Origin: Flammeovirgaceae bacterium UBA4659
Lineage (GTDB): Bacteria > Bacteroidota > Bacteroidia > Cytophagales > Cyclobacteriaceae
DNA length: 6,870 nt
Assembly: GCA_002405445.1 (NCBI GenBank)
Contig: DHLV01000236.1
Coordinates: forward strand, 15,436-22,305
Reading direction: 5' to 3'
Every line of letters begins with the position of its first letter. Position 1 is the stretch's first letter. A model generated the notes under the pieces. It searched no databases, was not told where the DNA came from, and saw nothing but the letters and a program-made list of their open reading frames with translations. Below are positions 1 to 5,504 of the stretch, piece by piece. Made by a program: the position numbers and the translations under genes.

Positions 1-574
1 GGAAACGGTTCAAGTAAAACTTTTTATTGGGCTTATCCAATTCCTTTGCACTATCGCCCAGATTACAGGGCACCGAAAACACCGCTGCTGATTTTACCAC
101 CGCAGGCAGCCCCGCACCCTGTTCGCCAAAATACTTCAGCGTCAAACTGCCTCCCATACTCATTCCCACCAACGCAATTTGCAAATACCCCTTCTTTACG
201 GAATGATCGACCACCGCCTTCAAATCCTCTGTCGCCCCATGGTGGTAAAATTTTGGGAGGCGGTTCATTTCTCCACTGCACCCTCGGCAGTTCCAGGCCA
301 GTGCATCCCAACCGCGATCAAAAAAGTACTTCGCCATGCCTTTTACATAGTGACGGTCACTGCTTCCCTCAAGTCCGTGCGAAACAATCACCAGTGAGTT
401 TCTGCTTTGAGCAAGCCAATCAACATCCAAAAAATCCCCATCGGCCAATTCCAAACGTTCTCGCTGATAATGCACACCCTGTATATTGCGAAAGATGCTG
501 GGGACAATGGTTTGTACATCACCATTCAATAAATAGGCGGGATGGCTGTATGAGGATTTGTTAATGATGGGCAC
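1..574 (-). CDS. YheT-family alpha/beta hydrolase, C-terminal part cut by the window edge
   Basis: An alpha/beta-hydrolase-fold enzyme of the YheT (AB-hydrolase 4) family. These are cytoplasmic serine hydrolases or esterases whose natural substrate is mostly unknown. Seen: an uninterrupted minus-strand frame of 191 codons leaving the window at base 1. In order it contains LLNGDVQTIVPSIFR (residues 15-29), ERLELADGDFLDVDW (39-53), the oxyanion-region motif SHGLEG (65-70), RGCSGEMNR (97-105), and the nucleophile elbow GMSMGGSLTLKYFGE from residue 137, with Ser139 as predicted nucleophile. Family knowledge: these blocks match E. coli YheT, where the Asp and His of the triad lie further on, here outside the window. 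The start is taken as GTG at 574-572, because family members begin close to a PII motif and an in-frame TAA lies four codons upstream. No Shine-Dalgarno is visible. The long plus-strand frame opposite it is a shadow. Family assignment is very sure; the exact start is moderately sure. Confidence 0.93.
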   Translation of the reverse strand, partial: MPIINKSSYSHPAYLLNGDVQTIVPSIFRNIQGVHYQRERLELADGDFLDVDWLAQSRNSLVIVSHGLEGSSDRHYVKGMAKYFFDRGWDALAWNCRGCSGEMNRLPKFYHHGATEDLKAVVDHSVKKGYLQIALVGMSMGGSLTLKYFGEQGAGLPAVVKSAAVFSVPCNLGDSAKELDKPNKKFYLNRF

Positions 575-614
575 CGAGACTGTATTTTAAGACATCAGCT
601 AGTTGAGGGTTACT

Positions 615-854
615 TCAAATACCAAACAAACAAACGGGTGCAGGTTGCAACACCTTGTTTTGCATGCACACACACTCGCCTGTATTCATCATCGATTTTT
701 TACCAGTATGTGTACCCTTCAAATTATCTGATACGTGCATTTAGTTGATGATGCGTTTATCGCCTGCTTATAAAGCCATCATCTCCTCGGGGCCTTCGAT
801 ATCTTCTATCACGAAAGCGCCTTCGGAGGCATGCTCAATTTGGTTGATGTTCAT
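615..854 (-). pseudogene. Decayed small GNAT-type acetyltransferase (YjdJ-like)
   Basis: Remnant of a roughly 90-residue GNAT-fold protein of the small YjdJ-like N-acetyltransferase family. Read from ATG 854 in one frame, it starts with GAFVIEDIEG (residues 12-21) followed by EEMMAL, then a TAA at 770-768. The same frame continues with AGDKRIIN, a second TAA at 743-741, and then HVSDNLKGTHTGKKSMMNTG, which ends at TGA 617-615. Family knowledge, from memory: intact members read roughly GxFxIEExG..AEM, then an AGD..IIDHTEVS segment, then LRGKGxGKKL, then LCPFAKSVF. The order and spacing here match, but the acetyl-CoA loop (normally G-K-G-x-G-K) is now GTHTGK and the C-terminal CPF motif reads CLF before a stop. 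All lesions are substitutions in one frame, so simple sequencing indels do not explain them. Not expected to be functional. Confidence 0.72.
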
Positions 855-897
855 GCTCAAACACATTCAATTTAACAACAAGTATTCTAACGCGCTG

Positions 898-927
898 TAA
901 AATTACAATTCAACACAAAGGCACAAA
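898..927 (-). promoter_or_regulatory. Candidate promoter of the decayed GNAT gene
   Basis: On the minus strand a TTTG (-33 type, 927-924) is followed after 18 nt by TAATTTTA (905-898), which matches 7 of 8 positions of the Bacteroidota -7 consensus TAnnTTTG. The start would fall near 891, about 37 nt before the ATG at 854. It would explain how the gene was once expressed separately from the MFS gene. AT-rich DNA gives such matches by chance, so confidence is low. Confidence 0.3.
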
Positions 928-992
928 CTTGTTTCACGTAAATTTTATTTGCATTTCTTACGACTTTGTGTGGAAACATGTGTTCCGGCATT

Positions 993-2117
993 TTACTTCG
1001 CTTGATACCGCGCACTCAACACCGTCATCACCAAAAAAAGAAATGCAACAAACGTCAGCGCCATGCGCAGCGTTTGCCAATCGGCCAACAAGCCAATAAT
1101 CGGTGGCCCAAAAAGAAAACCCGAATAGCCCACGGTGGTGACCATTGCCAAACCAACGCCAGTTGGTAAGTCTTTGGTATTACCGGCAATACTGTAGGCA
1201 ATGGGCACGATAGAGGACAACCCAAGGCCCACCAAAAAAAATCCTGCAATAGCCACGTAGGCATTGTCCTGCGAAAGCATCACCGCCATACCGGCCAAGG
1301 CAATCAAGCCACACCAAATCATGAGCTTTCGGTCTCCAAATTTCAGCCTCGCGGCATCGCCAAAAAAACGACCGAGCGTCATCGCGAACGCGAACCCAAA
1401 CAAGCCCATGGTTGTAAGTGCTTCGTTCGTTGTGATCGATTTCATATACACGCTGCTCCAATCGGCCATCGCTCCCTCGCCAAGCATACTGCAAAAAGCA
1501 ATCACGCCAATGCTCACCATGGCAGCATTCGGCAAGCGAAAAGCTGGCTCACCACGTACTTTTTCTTGTGGCTTATCGTGAATAAGATTGTAGCGCGCCC
1601 ATGCTGCGCCAGTCAATGCCAGCAGCGTTACCACCAACAGGTGAATAAATAGCGTAACACCGAAATTGATGAAAAGCGTCCCAAATAATGCCCCCGCCAC
1701 CATGCCTATGCTGAAAACAGCGTGGAACGAAGTCATTATTGGCTTGCCGTGAATCTGCTCTACCATTACCGCTTGCGAGTTCATCGAAACATCAAGCATG
1801 CCAGCCGTAAGGCCCATGATAAAAAAAAGGGTCGCCAGCGCAGCCACATCGGGCACCAAAGGCACCAGTGGCACAAATATGCAGTACAAAAAAACAGAAA
1901 ATACGGTGATGCGTCTGCTTCCATTTCGCATGATCAACCATCCGGTAAATGGCATGGCGAAAAAAGCACCAATGGATTGAGAAAGCAATACGAAACCCAA
2001 AGTACCTTTGTCGATGGAATAAATTTCTTGCATGCGCACAAAGCGCGCGGCTATACTGGCGTGAACAAAACCATTGATCAAAAACACAGTTTTGACTGCA
2101 ATGCGAGACGGGTGCAT
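993..2117 (-). CDS. MFS transporter, YbjJ-like
   Basis: An inner-membrane major facilitator superfamily transporter of 374 residues, close to the usual size for the YbjJ-like subgroup. About 12 hydrophobic segments run from residue 8 to the C terminus, with a hydrophilic central loop at 175-197 (YNLIHDKPQEKVRG). Visible motifs: a motif-A-like loop GWLIMRNGSRR (59-69) after TM2, a second one GRFFGDAARLKFGDRK (249-264) after TM8, NSQAVMVE (113-120) in the position of a similar block in E. coli YbjJ, EGAMADW (214-220) and TVGYSGFLFGPPIIG (328-342), both close to YbjJ. The substrate cannot be read from the sequence; the YbjJ group is poorly characterised, so sugar or drug transport should not be assumed. 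The start at ATG 2117 begins with a short cytosolic leader before TM1. The gene stands alone, 259 nt after the GNAT gene, so it probably has its own promoter. Confidence 0.9.
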   Translation of the reverse strand: MHPSRIAVKTVFLINGFVHASIAARFVRMQEIYSIDKGTLGFVLLSQSIGAFFAMPFTGWLIMRNGSRRITVFSVFLYCIFVPLVPLVPDVAALATLFFIMGLTAGMLDVSMNSQAVMVEQIHGKPIMTSFHAVFSIGMVAGALFGTLFINFGVTLFIHLLVVTLLALTGAAWARYNLIHDKPQEKVRGEPAFRLPNAAMVSIGVIAFCSMLGEGAMADWSSVYMKSITTNEALTTMGLFGFAFAMTLGRFFGDAARLKFGDRKLMIWCGLIALAGMAVMLSQDNAYVAIAGFFLVGLGLSSIVPIAYSIAGNTKDLPTGVGLAMVTTVGYSGFLFGPPIIGLLADWQTLRMALTFVAFLFLVMTVLSARYQAK

Positions 2118-2137
2118 AGTTTCTAATTTCGGCTGTG

Positions 2138-2165
2138 CGAAGATATGTGATTTGCCTCGCTCAAA
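2138..2165 (-). promoter_or_regulatory. Weak candidate promoter of the MFS gene
   Basis: Minus strand: TTTG at 2165-2162 and TATCTTCG at 2145-2138, one mismatch from TAnnTTTG, separated by 16 nt. That spacing is shorter than the usual 17-23. Transcription would begin near 2131, leaving a short leader before ATG 2117. Offered as the best match in this gap, not as a firm call. Confidence 0.22.
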
Positions 2166-2196
2166 GGCAGCAAGTGAATGCCAGAAAACTAAACTA

Positions 2197-2217
2197 CCCT
2201 CGCCTAAAAGGCGAGGG
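2197..2217. repeat. REP-like perfect palindrome, copy 1
   Basis: Perfect inverted repeat with arms CCCTCGCCT (2197-2205) and AGGCGAGGG (2209-2217) around an AAA centre. The core CGCCTAAAAGGCGAGGG occurs again at 2331-2347, so this is a repeated element and not a unique hairpin. Neither strand has a T-tract after the stem, so it does not look like an intrinsic terminator. Paired GC-rich palindromes with TAAA-type loops are reminiscent of REP elements mobilised by Y1 (TnpA-REP) transposases; no such transposase is in the window. Confidence 0.7.
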
Positions 2218-2225
2218 GTTGTAAT

Positions 2226-2240
2226 TCGGCTAAAGGCCGA
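2226..2240. repeat. Short hairpin between the REP-like copies
   Basis: Stem TCGGC (2226-2230) and GCCGA (2236-2240) around a TAAAG loop. It lies eight bases after copy 1 of the larger palindrome and has the same design, a GC-rich arm with a TAAA loop. A further TCGGCTTT at 2262-2269 can pair imperfectly with the AAAGGCCGA at 2232-2240, so the cluster can fold in more than one way. Confidence 0.5.
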
Positions 2241-2329
2241 CTAAAGAAGTGCAAAAGACTCGGCTTTCAAACGGGAGCAAAAGGAAGAGAAAAAAGTATA
2301 CTCAGTCAATAAATATTATACTAAAGTCT

Positions 2330-2344
2330 TCGCCTAAAAGGCGA
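2330..2344. repeat. REP-like palindrome, copy 2
   Basis: Arms TCGCCT (2330-2335) and AGGCGA (2339-2344) around AAA. It shares a 17-base core with copy 1, but its left flank has diverged (CTT in place of CCT), so the stem can only extend through G-T wobble pairs. It sits about 30 nt beyond the stop of the GNAT gene. No T run follows on the minus strand, which argues against a classical terminator. Confidence 0.6.
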
Positions 2345-2376
2345 GGGATTTTCCCCCAGATACAGACATTAATACC

Positions 2377-2922
2377 CTATGCCAACGTTTGCAAATCGTA
2401 TTCTGCGCGGGTGATGCGATATATCAATATCTCATTTTGCTTGTAGATCGTTCTTTTATCGATGCGCATACCATTTTTAGTCGCTACTTTTTGAGAGGGC
2501 AAATTGGTTAGGCTGATGATGGAAATGAGCGAAGGCACTTGGTAATCATGAAAGGCTATTTTCTTGCATTTTTGAGCAGCTTCAATGGCATAGCCCTTTC
2601 CCCAAAACTCCGGCAGCAAGGAGTAAGCAATTTCCAACTCCACAAGGCCATCCACGTTTTGTACTAACAACCCTGCATGCCCCACCAATTTGCCGCTGGA
2701 TTTCTCGATGAGCGCATTCATGCCGCCCAACCCTTTTTCGTAGCGCTCAAACTGACGTGCATACCATTTTTCGCATGCGATGCGTGGCGGCAGTTTTTCT
2801 CCTTTCCAATGCTTGAATGATTCGGGGTCTTCAAAGAAGGGAAGCCAAGAGTTAAACTCGTTGATGGAAATTTCGTTGAAGAGGAGACGAATGGTTTCTT
2901 GTGTTCGAAGCAGAAAATTCAT
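2377..2922 (-). CDS. GNAT acetyltransferase, RimJ/RimL type
   Basis: Predicted cytoplasmic N-acetyltransferase (Acetyltransf_3 / RimJ-RimL-like), using acetyl-CoA to acetylate an amine; the acceptor is unknown. The protein has 181 residues, the usual size. Seen: the N-terminal strand ETIRLLFNEIS (9-19), a central LVGHAGLLVQ (79-88), LEIAYSLLPEFWGKGYAIEAA (96-116) holding the acetyl-CoA pyrophosphate loop in the form E-F-W-G-K-G-Y-A (105-112), and the late SLTNLPSQKVATKNGM block, corresponding to the family's N-x-x-S-x-x-x-x-x-K-x-G-F/M signature. Its ATG shares one base with the stop of the ParE-like gene (TAATG), so it is the third, translationally coupled gene of that operon. It differs from TacT-type GNAT toxins, which are usually paired directly with their own RHH antitoxin. 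Here the toxin role is already filled by ParE. It may be a passenger, a modulator of the toxin, or unrelated. Confidence 0.88.
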   Translation of the reverse strand: MNFLLRTQETIRLLFNEISINEFNSWLPFFEDPESFKHWKGEKLPPRIACEKWYARQFERYEKGLGGMNALIEKSSGKLVGHAGLLVQNVDGLVELEIAYSLLPEFWGKGYAIEAAQKCKKIAFHDYQVPSLISIISLTNLPSQKVATKNGMRIDKRTIYKQNEILIYRITRAEYDLQTLA

Positions 2923-3227
2923 TAATCCTTTAGTCGATTTTCAATATCCATCCTCTCATGCAAAATTCTGATAATCTCAATACGATACTCAATGGACGTT
3001 CGATAAAAAACGAGGTGAGACTTAACTTTAGAGACTCGATAACCTTTTCTAATGTGGCTCATGTCCTTTCCACTTTTTGGATGGGAACTTAGGTACTCTA
3101 TTTCATTGATGAGAAGGTGATAGTATCTATCTGCCTGTTCGGCCGACCAATTTTGGTAAGTATAAAGCCAGATTTCCTCTAAGTCTTGTAATGCCTGACC
3201 ACTAATCCTATAAGCTTTTTGGCTCAT
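2922..3227 (-). CDS. parE: ParE-like toxin (RelE/ParE superfamily)
   Basis: Toxin component of a type II toxin-antitoxin pair, 101 residues, the normal ParE length. Seen: the opening strand [18 protein letters not shown] (6-23), the helical hairpin [14 protein letters not shown] (26-39), [11 protein letters not shown] (46-56) with the common HP-x-x-G turn, HLVFYR (71-76), and the C-terminal strand [11 protein letters not shown] (84-94), which closely matches the ParE ending. Family knowledge: ParE proteins classically poison DNA gyrase, whereas RelE members cleave ribosome-bound mRNA. This protein resembles ParE more, but the target cannot be fixed from the sequence. Its ATG overlaps the antitoxin stop by four bases (ATGA), and its own stop overlaps the GNAT start by one base. 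The reading frame is intact. Confidence 0.92.
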   Translation of the reverse strand: MSQKAYRISGQALQDLEEIWLYTYQNWSAEQADRYYHLLINEIEYLSSHPKSGKDMSHIRKGYRVSKVKSHLVFYRTSIEYRIEIIRILHERMDIENRLKD

Positions 3228-3466
3228 AGGTATTTTTTTCGAATGCTCGCTAGGTTACTTTTAGAATCAAAGCCTTCAACAAATCCACTTTTTTCACCCA
3301 CAATCAACGCTTTTCTCAATTCTTTGGTTTTTCTTTCCTCCGATTCCAACAACCTCAATGCCGTTCGGACAACCTCGCTGGCAGAACCATACTTACCAGA
3401 AGCAACTTCTTTGCTAATGAAAGCCTCAAAATACTCGCCAAGAAGAATGGATGTGTTTTTAGCCAT
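3224..3466 (-). CDS. parD: ParD-like antitoxin (ribbon-helix-helix)
   Basis: Antitoxin and autorepressor of the adjacent ParE-like toxin. The 80-residue protein has an N-terminal ribbon-helix-helix DNA-binding domain: strand NTSILL (4-9), helix [18 protein letters not shown] (10-27), then [17 protein letters not shown] (28-44), the standard ParD block. The charged tail from about residue 45 ([21 protein letters not shown]) is the expected toxin-wrapping region. The start is set at ATG 3466, giving the usual MAKNTS beginning. A longer version from TTG 3481 would begin within the operator palindrome and near the predicted transcription start, so it is unlikely. The gene lies first in the ParD-ParE-GNAT unit. 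Confidence 0.93.
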   Translation of the reverse strand: MAKNTSILLGEYFEAFISKEVASGKYGSASEVVRTALRLLESEERKTKELRKALIVGEKSGFVEGFDSKSNLASIRKKYL

Positions 3467-3474
3467 ATTTTTAA

Positions 3475-3491
3475 ATACCAATTATTGGTAT
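3475..3491. promoter_or_regulatory. Probable ParD operator palindrome
   Basis: Perfect inverted repeat ATACCAA-TTA-TTGGTAT, seven-base arms around a three-base centre, ending eight bases upstream of the antitoxin ATG. Ribbon-helix-helix antitoxins bind such palindromes to repress their own operon. The site touches the -7 box (3498-3491) and spans the expected transcription start, so bound ParD or ParDE would block RNA polymerase. Symmetry and position are seen; binding is inferred. Confidence 0.7.
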
Positions 3492-3521
3492 AAATCTAGT
3501 ATTTATCGGCAAAAAAACAAA
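3491..3521 (-). promoter_or_regulatory. Promoter of the ParD-ParE-GNAT operon
   Basis: Minus strand: TTTG at 3521-3518, a 19-nt spacer, then TAGATTTA at 3498-3491. This matches 7 of 8 positions of the Bacteroidota -7 element TAnnTTTG at the preferred spacing. Transcription should start about 3486-3484, within the palindrome, leaving a leader of roughly 20 nt. It begins only about 20 nt after the caspase stop, so the toxin-antitoxin unit need not depend on the upstream genes. Confidence 0.55.
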
Positions 3522-3540
3522 AGGAGCTCCAAATCCAGAC

Positions 3541-4770
3541 TTACTTCTTTGTCCTTTTGATAAAAATGAAATCACCCCCTTCATCACCCGTACCTTGCAC
3601 GACTCCAAATTGAGGTGTAGCAGGTGAATTGTTGTTAACGGGTTCAAAAATTCGATAAAAAAGAGTTTGGGCCGGCAAAAAAGCATCTGTGTTATCCAAC
3701 AGGCGCTTCACCAAATAATCGGCAAAATAACTTTTGTCGGGCACCTGGCTCAAGTTACCGCTTGTCATGGCTTTGCGGCTTGGATATTTATACATCTCAC
3801 TGATTTTGGCCATCATATTTGCCATCACGTTGCGAGATTTAAAAATACTGCCACTAAAGCACGCATCGCTTATCAGCAATGTGTGTTTAGCTTTAACAGC
3901 TCCCAAGTAATCACGCACAATCGTATATGAAATCCAATCGCTTTTAGATTGCGTTTTAGCATCGGCTGGTAACCAATATCCAAAACCTTTGTCTTTGTCA
4001 TAAAATCCATGGCCAGCATAAAAAATCAGCAAGTTGTCCTTTTCTGTAACCTTTGAAGACAATTCTTCAAATGAATCGATAATAGATGAACGCACCGGAT
4101 TTTCTAAAAGCTTAATGGAAGCCTCATCAAAAGCATATTTTTCTGTAAGAACTTGTTTGAAACGCTTGGCATCTTTAACCGGATAATCGAGGGAAGGCAG
4201 ACCGATTTCATCATTTTTGTACTTGTCTACGCCAATAATCAACGCATAATACTTTGGCACTGCGCCCGTGTATTCTTCCCCGAGTTCACTGGTTTTCTCT
4301 TCTTTTTTAGGGGTGGCTTCTATTTTATGTTCAGCCGCGGGTGTTGGTGTCTTGCTGTCGGTCGCAAGATTAGTCACTACGCGTTCCTCTTTCCTCTCAT
4401 CTTGAACTGGTTGATTCGTTGGCTTATTCTCCGTAAGTTTTGGCTGGGCTGCGTTAATTGGGTTTTGGTTAGGCTCTTGCCGTTGGCTGCTAACTGTTAC
4501 TTGATTTTTTGATGCCAAGTCTTGGGGCACGGTAGGCTTAGAATCCACACCCTTTTTGTCATCAATATCTTTATTGGCAACAATGGGCGATGACGGAGAA
4601 AACAAAGAGGAAGGGTTGTGTTTTAAAGAAACTATTGCGAATGGCTTGGACCGCACTAATCGGCAGGTATCCCAATTTCTACTTGACTCACCTTTTACCG
4701 TAGCGGTGCTTTGTGCCGAAAGTTCCGCATAAAAAAGACACGTCAACATCCATATTGTATACCGAAACAT
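3541..4770 (-). CDS. Secreted caspase-family cysteine peptidase (C14-like)
   Basis: A 409-residue exported protein with a C-terminal caspase/metacaspase-type peptidase domain. Seen: a signal peptide MFRYTIWMLTCLFYAELSAQ (1-20) ending in an SAQ cleavage site; a short N-terminal piece to about residue 55; a Lys/Pro/Thr/Gln/Glu-rich linker of about 110 residues (55-168), probably unstructured; then the p20-like fold from KYYALIIGVDKY (173-184), LDYPVKDAKRF (194-204), the catalytic histidine in FYAGHG (His254), and the catalytic cysteine in SDACFSGS (Cys304). The domain closes with PQFGV (386-390) and GDEGGDFIF (395-403), an ending I recall from related bacterial caspases. Both dyad residues are present, so it is predicted active. 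Substrate specificity is unknown; metacaspases cleave after Arg/Lys and caspases after Asp. No lipobox is seen, so a periplasmic or released location is likely. It starts 24 nt after the broken secreted gene and probably shared its transcript. Confidence 0.9.
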   Translation of the reverse strand: MFRYTIWMLTCLFYAELSAQSTATVKGESSRNWDTCRLVRSKPFAIVSLKHNPSSLFSPSSPIVANKDIDDKKGVDSKPTVPQDLASKNQVTVSSQRQEPNQNPINAAQPKLTENKPTNQPVQDERKEERVVTNLATDSKTPTPAAEHKIEATPKKEEKTSELGEEYTGAVPKYYALIIGVDKYKNDEIGLPSLDYPVKDAKRFKQVLTEKYAFDEASIKLLENPVRSSIIDSFEELSSKVTEKDNLLIFYAGHGFYDKDKGFGYWLPADAKTQSKSDWISYTIVRDYLGAVKAKHTLLISDACFSGSIFKSRNVMANMMAKISEMYKYPSRKAMTSGNLSQVPDKSYFADYLVKRLLDNTDAFLPAQTLFYRIFEPVNNNSPATPQFGVVQGTGDEGGDFIFIKRTKK

Positions 4771-4794
4771 AATTTCGACAATATTTTAAAAAAT

Positions 4795-5484
4795 CTATTT
4801 AGGTTTAACTATAATATCTCTAAAGGTCACTAAGCTTGACGAGACATTAAATTGAATTTTAGAGAAAGAAAGTATACCGGGTGCTCCAATAAGTTCCAAA
4901 GAAAAAGCTGAGGAGGCAGATGGTTTTACTTCAAATGCAGTACCACTAGGTATCTTATAGTCACGATACTCTTTGTTGTTATTATCCACGCCAACAAAAT
5001 TCGCAATGATGATAGTCTTAGTTTTTTCGGTCTTATTCTTCACTAAAAACGTGAATCGGCTTACTGAATTTAAGACATTAGCAGTAAGCAAGGTTACCGT
5101 AATCTCATCTCCATAATACTCTTTTTTGGTAACACCGCCATCTGAAGAAAGTACTTGTTCTGCCTCTACTTGAAAAATCACTTCTGACAAGTTAGGTTTT
5201 GCACTTGCGGGAAAAGAAATCTTAATCATTCTATCAGCGCCCAATTTCACTAATTGGTTTACATCTCCAACGAATTGCGCGTTAGATATTGAGTTGAAAG
5301 TATTCCCTTAATCAGTTGAAAACTTAACAGTAACATAAACTGCTTTTCGGCTCCAGCGGTAAACAAATCATATACCAGCAAAATAACGCCATCTTCCTCA
5401 AATGCGCGCAAATTAGTTACTGTTTGTGCCGTTAATGACTTAGCTACAAAAAAAACATATATTAAAAAAACCTAACTTCTTCAT
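4795..5484 (-). pseudogene. Disrupted gene for a small secreted beta-rich protein
   Basis: A formerly continuous gene of about 230 codons beginning at ATG 5484, 20 nt after rny. Its reconstructed start MKKLGFLIYVFFVAKSLTAQ is a textbook signal peptide. Getting there needs one T removed from a seven-T run (5470-5464 on the plus coordinates). The next frame gives TVTNLRAFEEDGVILLVYDL, then a missing T at 5339-5337 shifts back to YVTVKFSTD. An in-frame TAA follows at 5310-5308, then GNTFNSISNAQFVGDVNQLV leads into the 151-codon open frame (ATG 5250 to stop 4795). The two shifts cancel. The N-terminal part recalls, from memory, a beta-sandwich in Bacteroidota secreted proteins with YDL, STDGG-x-TF and GDV motifs; I do not recognise the C-terminal half. 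The MKLGADRM start at 5250 lies mid-domain and is unlikely to be native. Sequencing error could explain the indels but not easily the stop codon. Confidence 0.75.
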
Positions 5485-5504
5485 GTCAATAAAAATAAAA
5501 AAAA

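Noticed and set aside
46..564. 172-codon plus-strand open frame
   Set aside because: It lies opposite the YheT-family hydrolase, is rich in Pro/His/Ser without any domain, and is a shadow frame.
972..986. Imperfect palindrome GGAAACATGTGTTCC just after the MFS stop
   Set aside because: The stem needs a bulged base and is not followed by a T run, so it is too weak for a terminator.
1722..2126. Plus-strand open frame of 134 codons opposite the MFS gene
   Set aside because: Composition is typical of an antisense frame (His, Arg, Lys rich), and the minus strand carries a clear 12-helix transporter.
2249..2446. 65-codon plus-strand frame crossing the palindrome cluster
   Set aside because: It covers REP-like repeat copy 2 and the 3' end of the GNAT gene and has a low-complexity Lys/Arg/Ser sequence; no sign of a gene.
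3467..3481. TTG start giving a longer ParD
   Set aside because: It would add five residues not typical of the family and start in the operator palindrome, next to the predicted transcription start.
3511..3530. Terminator of the caspase gene: GGAGCTCC followed by T runs on the minus strand
   Set aside because: GGAGCTCC has no loop of its own and can form only about three pairs; the T run overlaps the promoter of the ParDE unit.
5443..5470. Phase variation of the secreted gene through the T7 and T8 runs near its start
   Set aside because: Slippage in these runs alone would not restore the gene, because a second shift at 5337-5339 and a stop at 5308-5310 lie downstream.
2118..5504. Integrated mobile element boundaries
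   Set aside because: No integrase, transposase, tRNA target or terminal direct repeats were found; only the composition hints at transfer.
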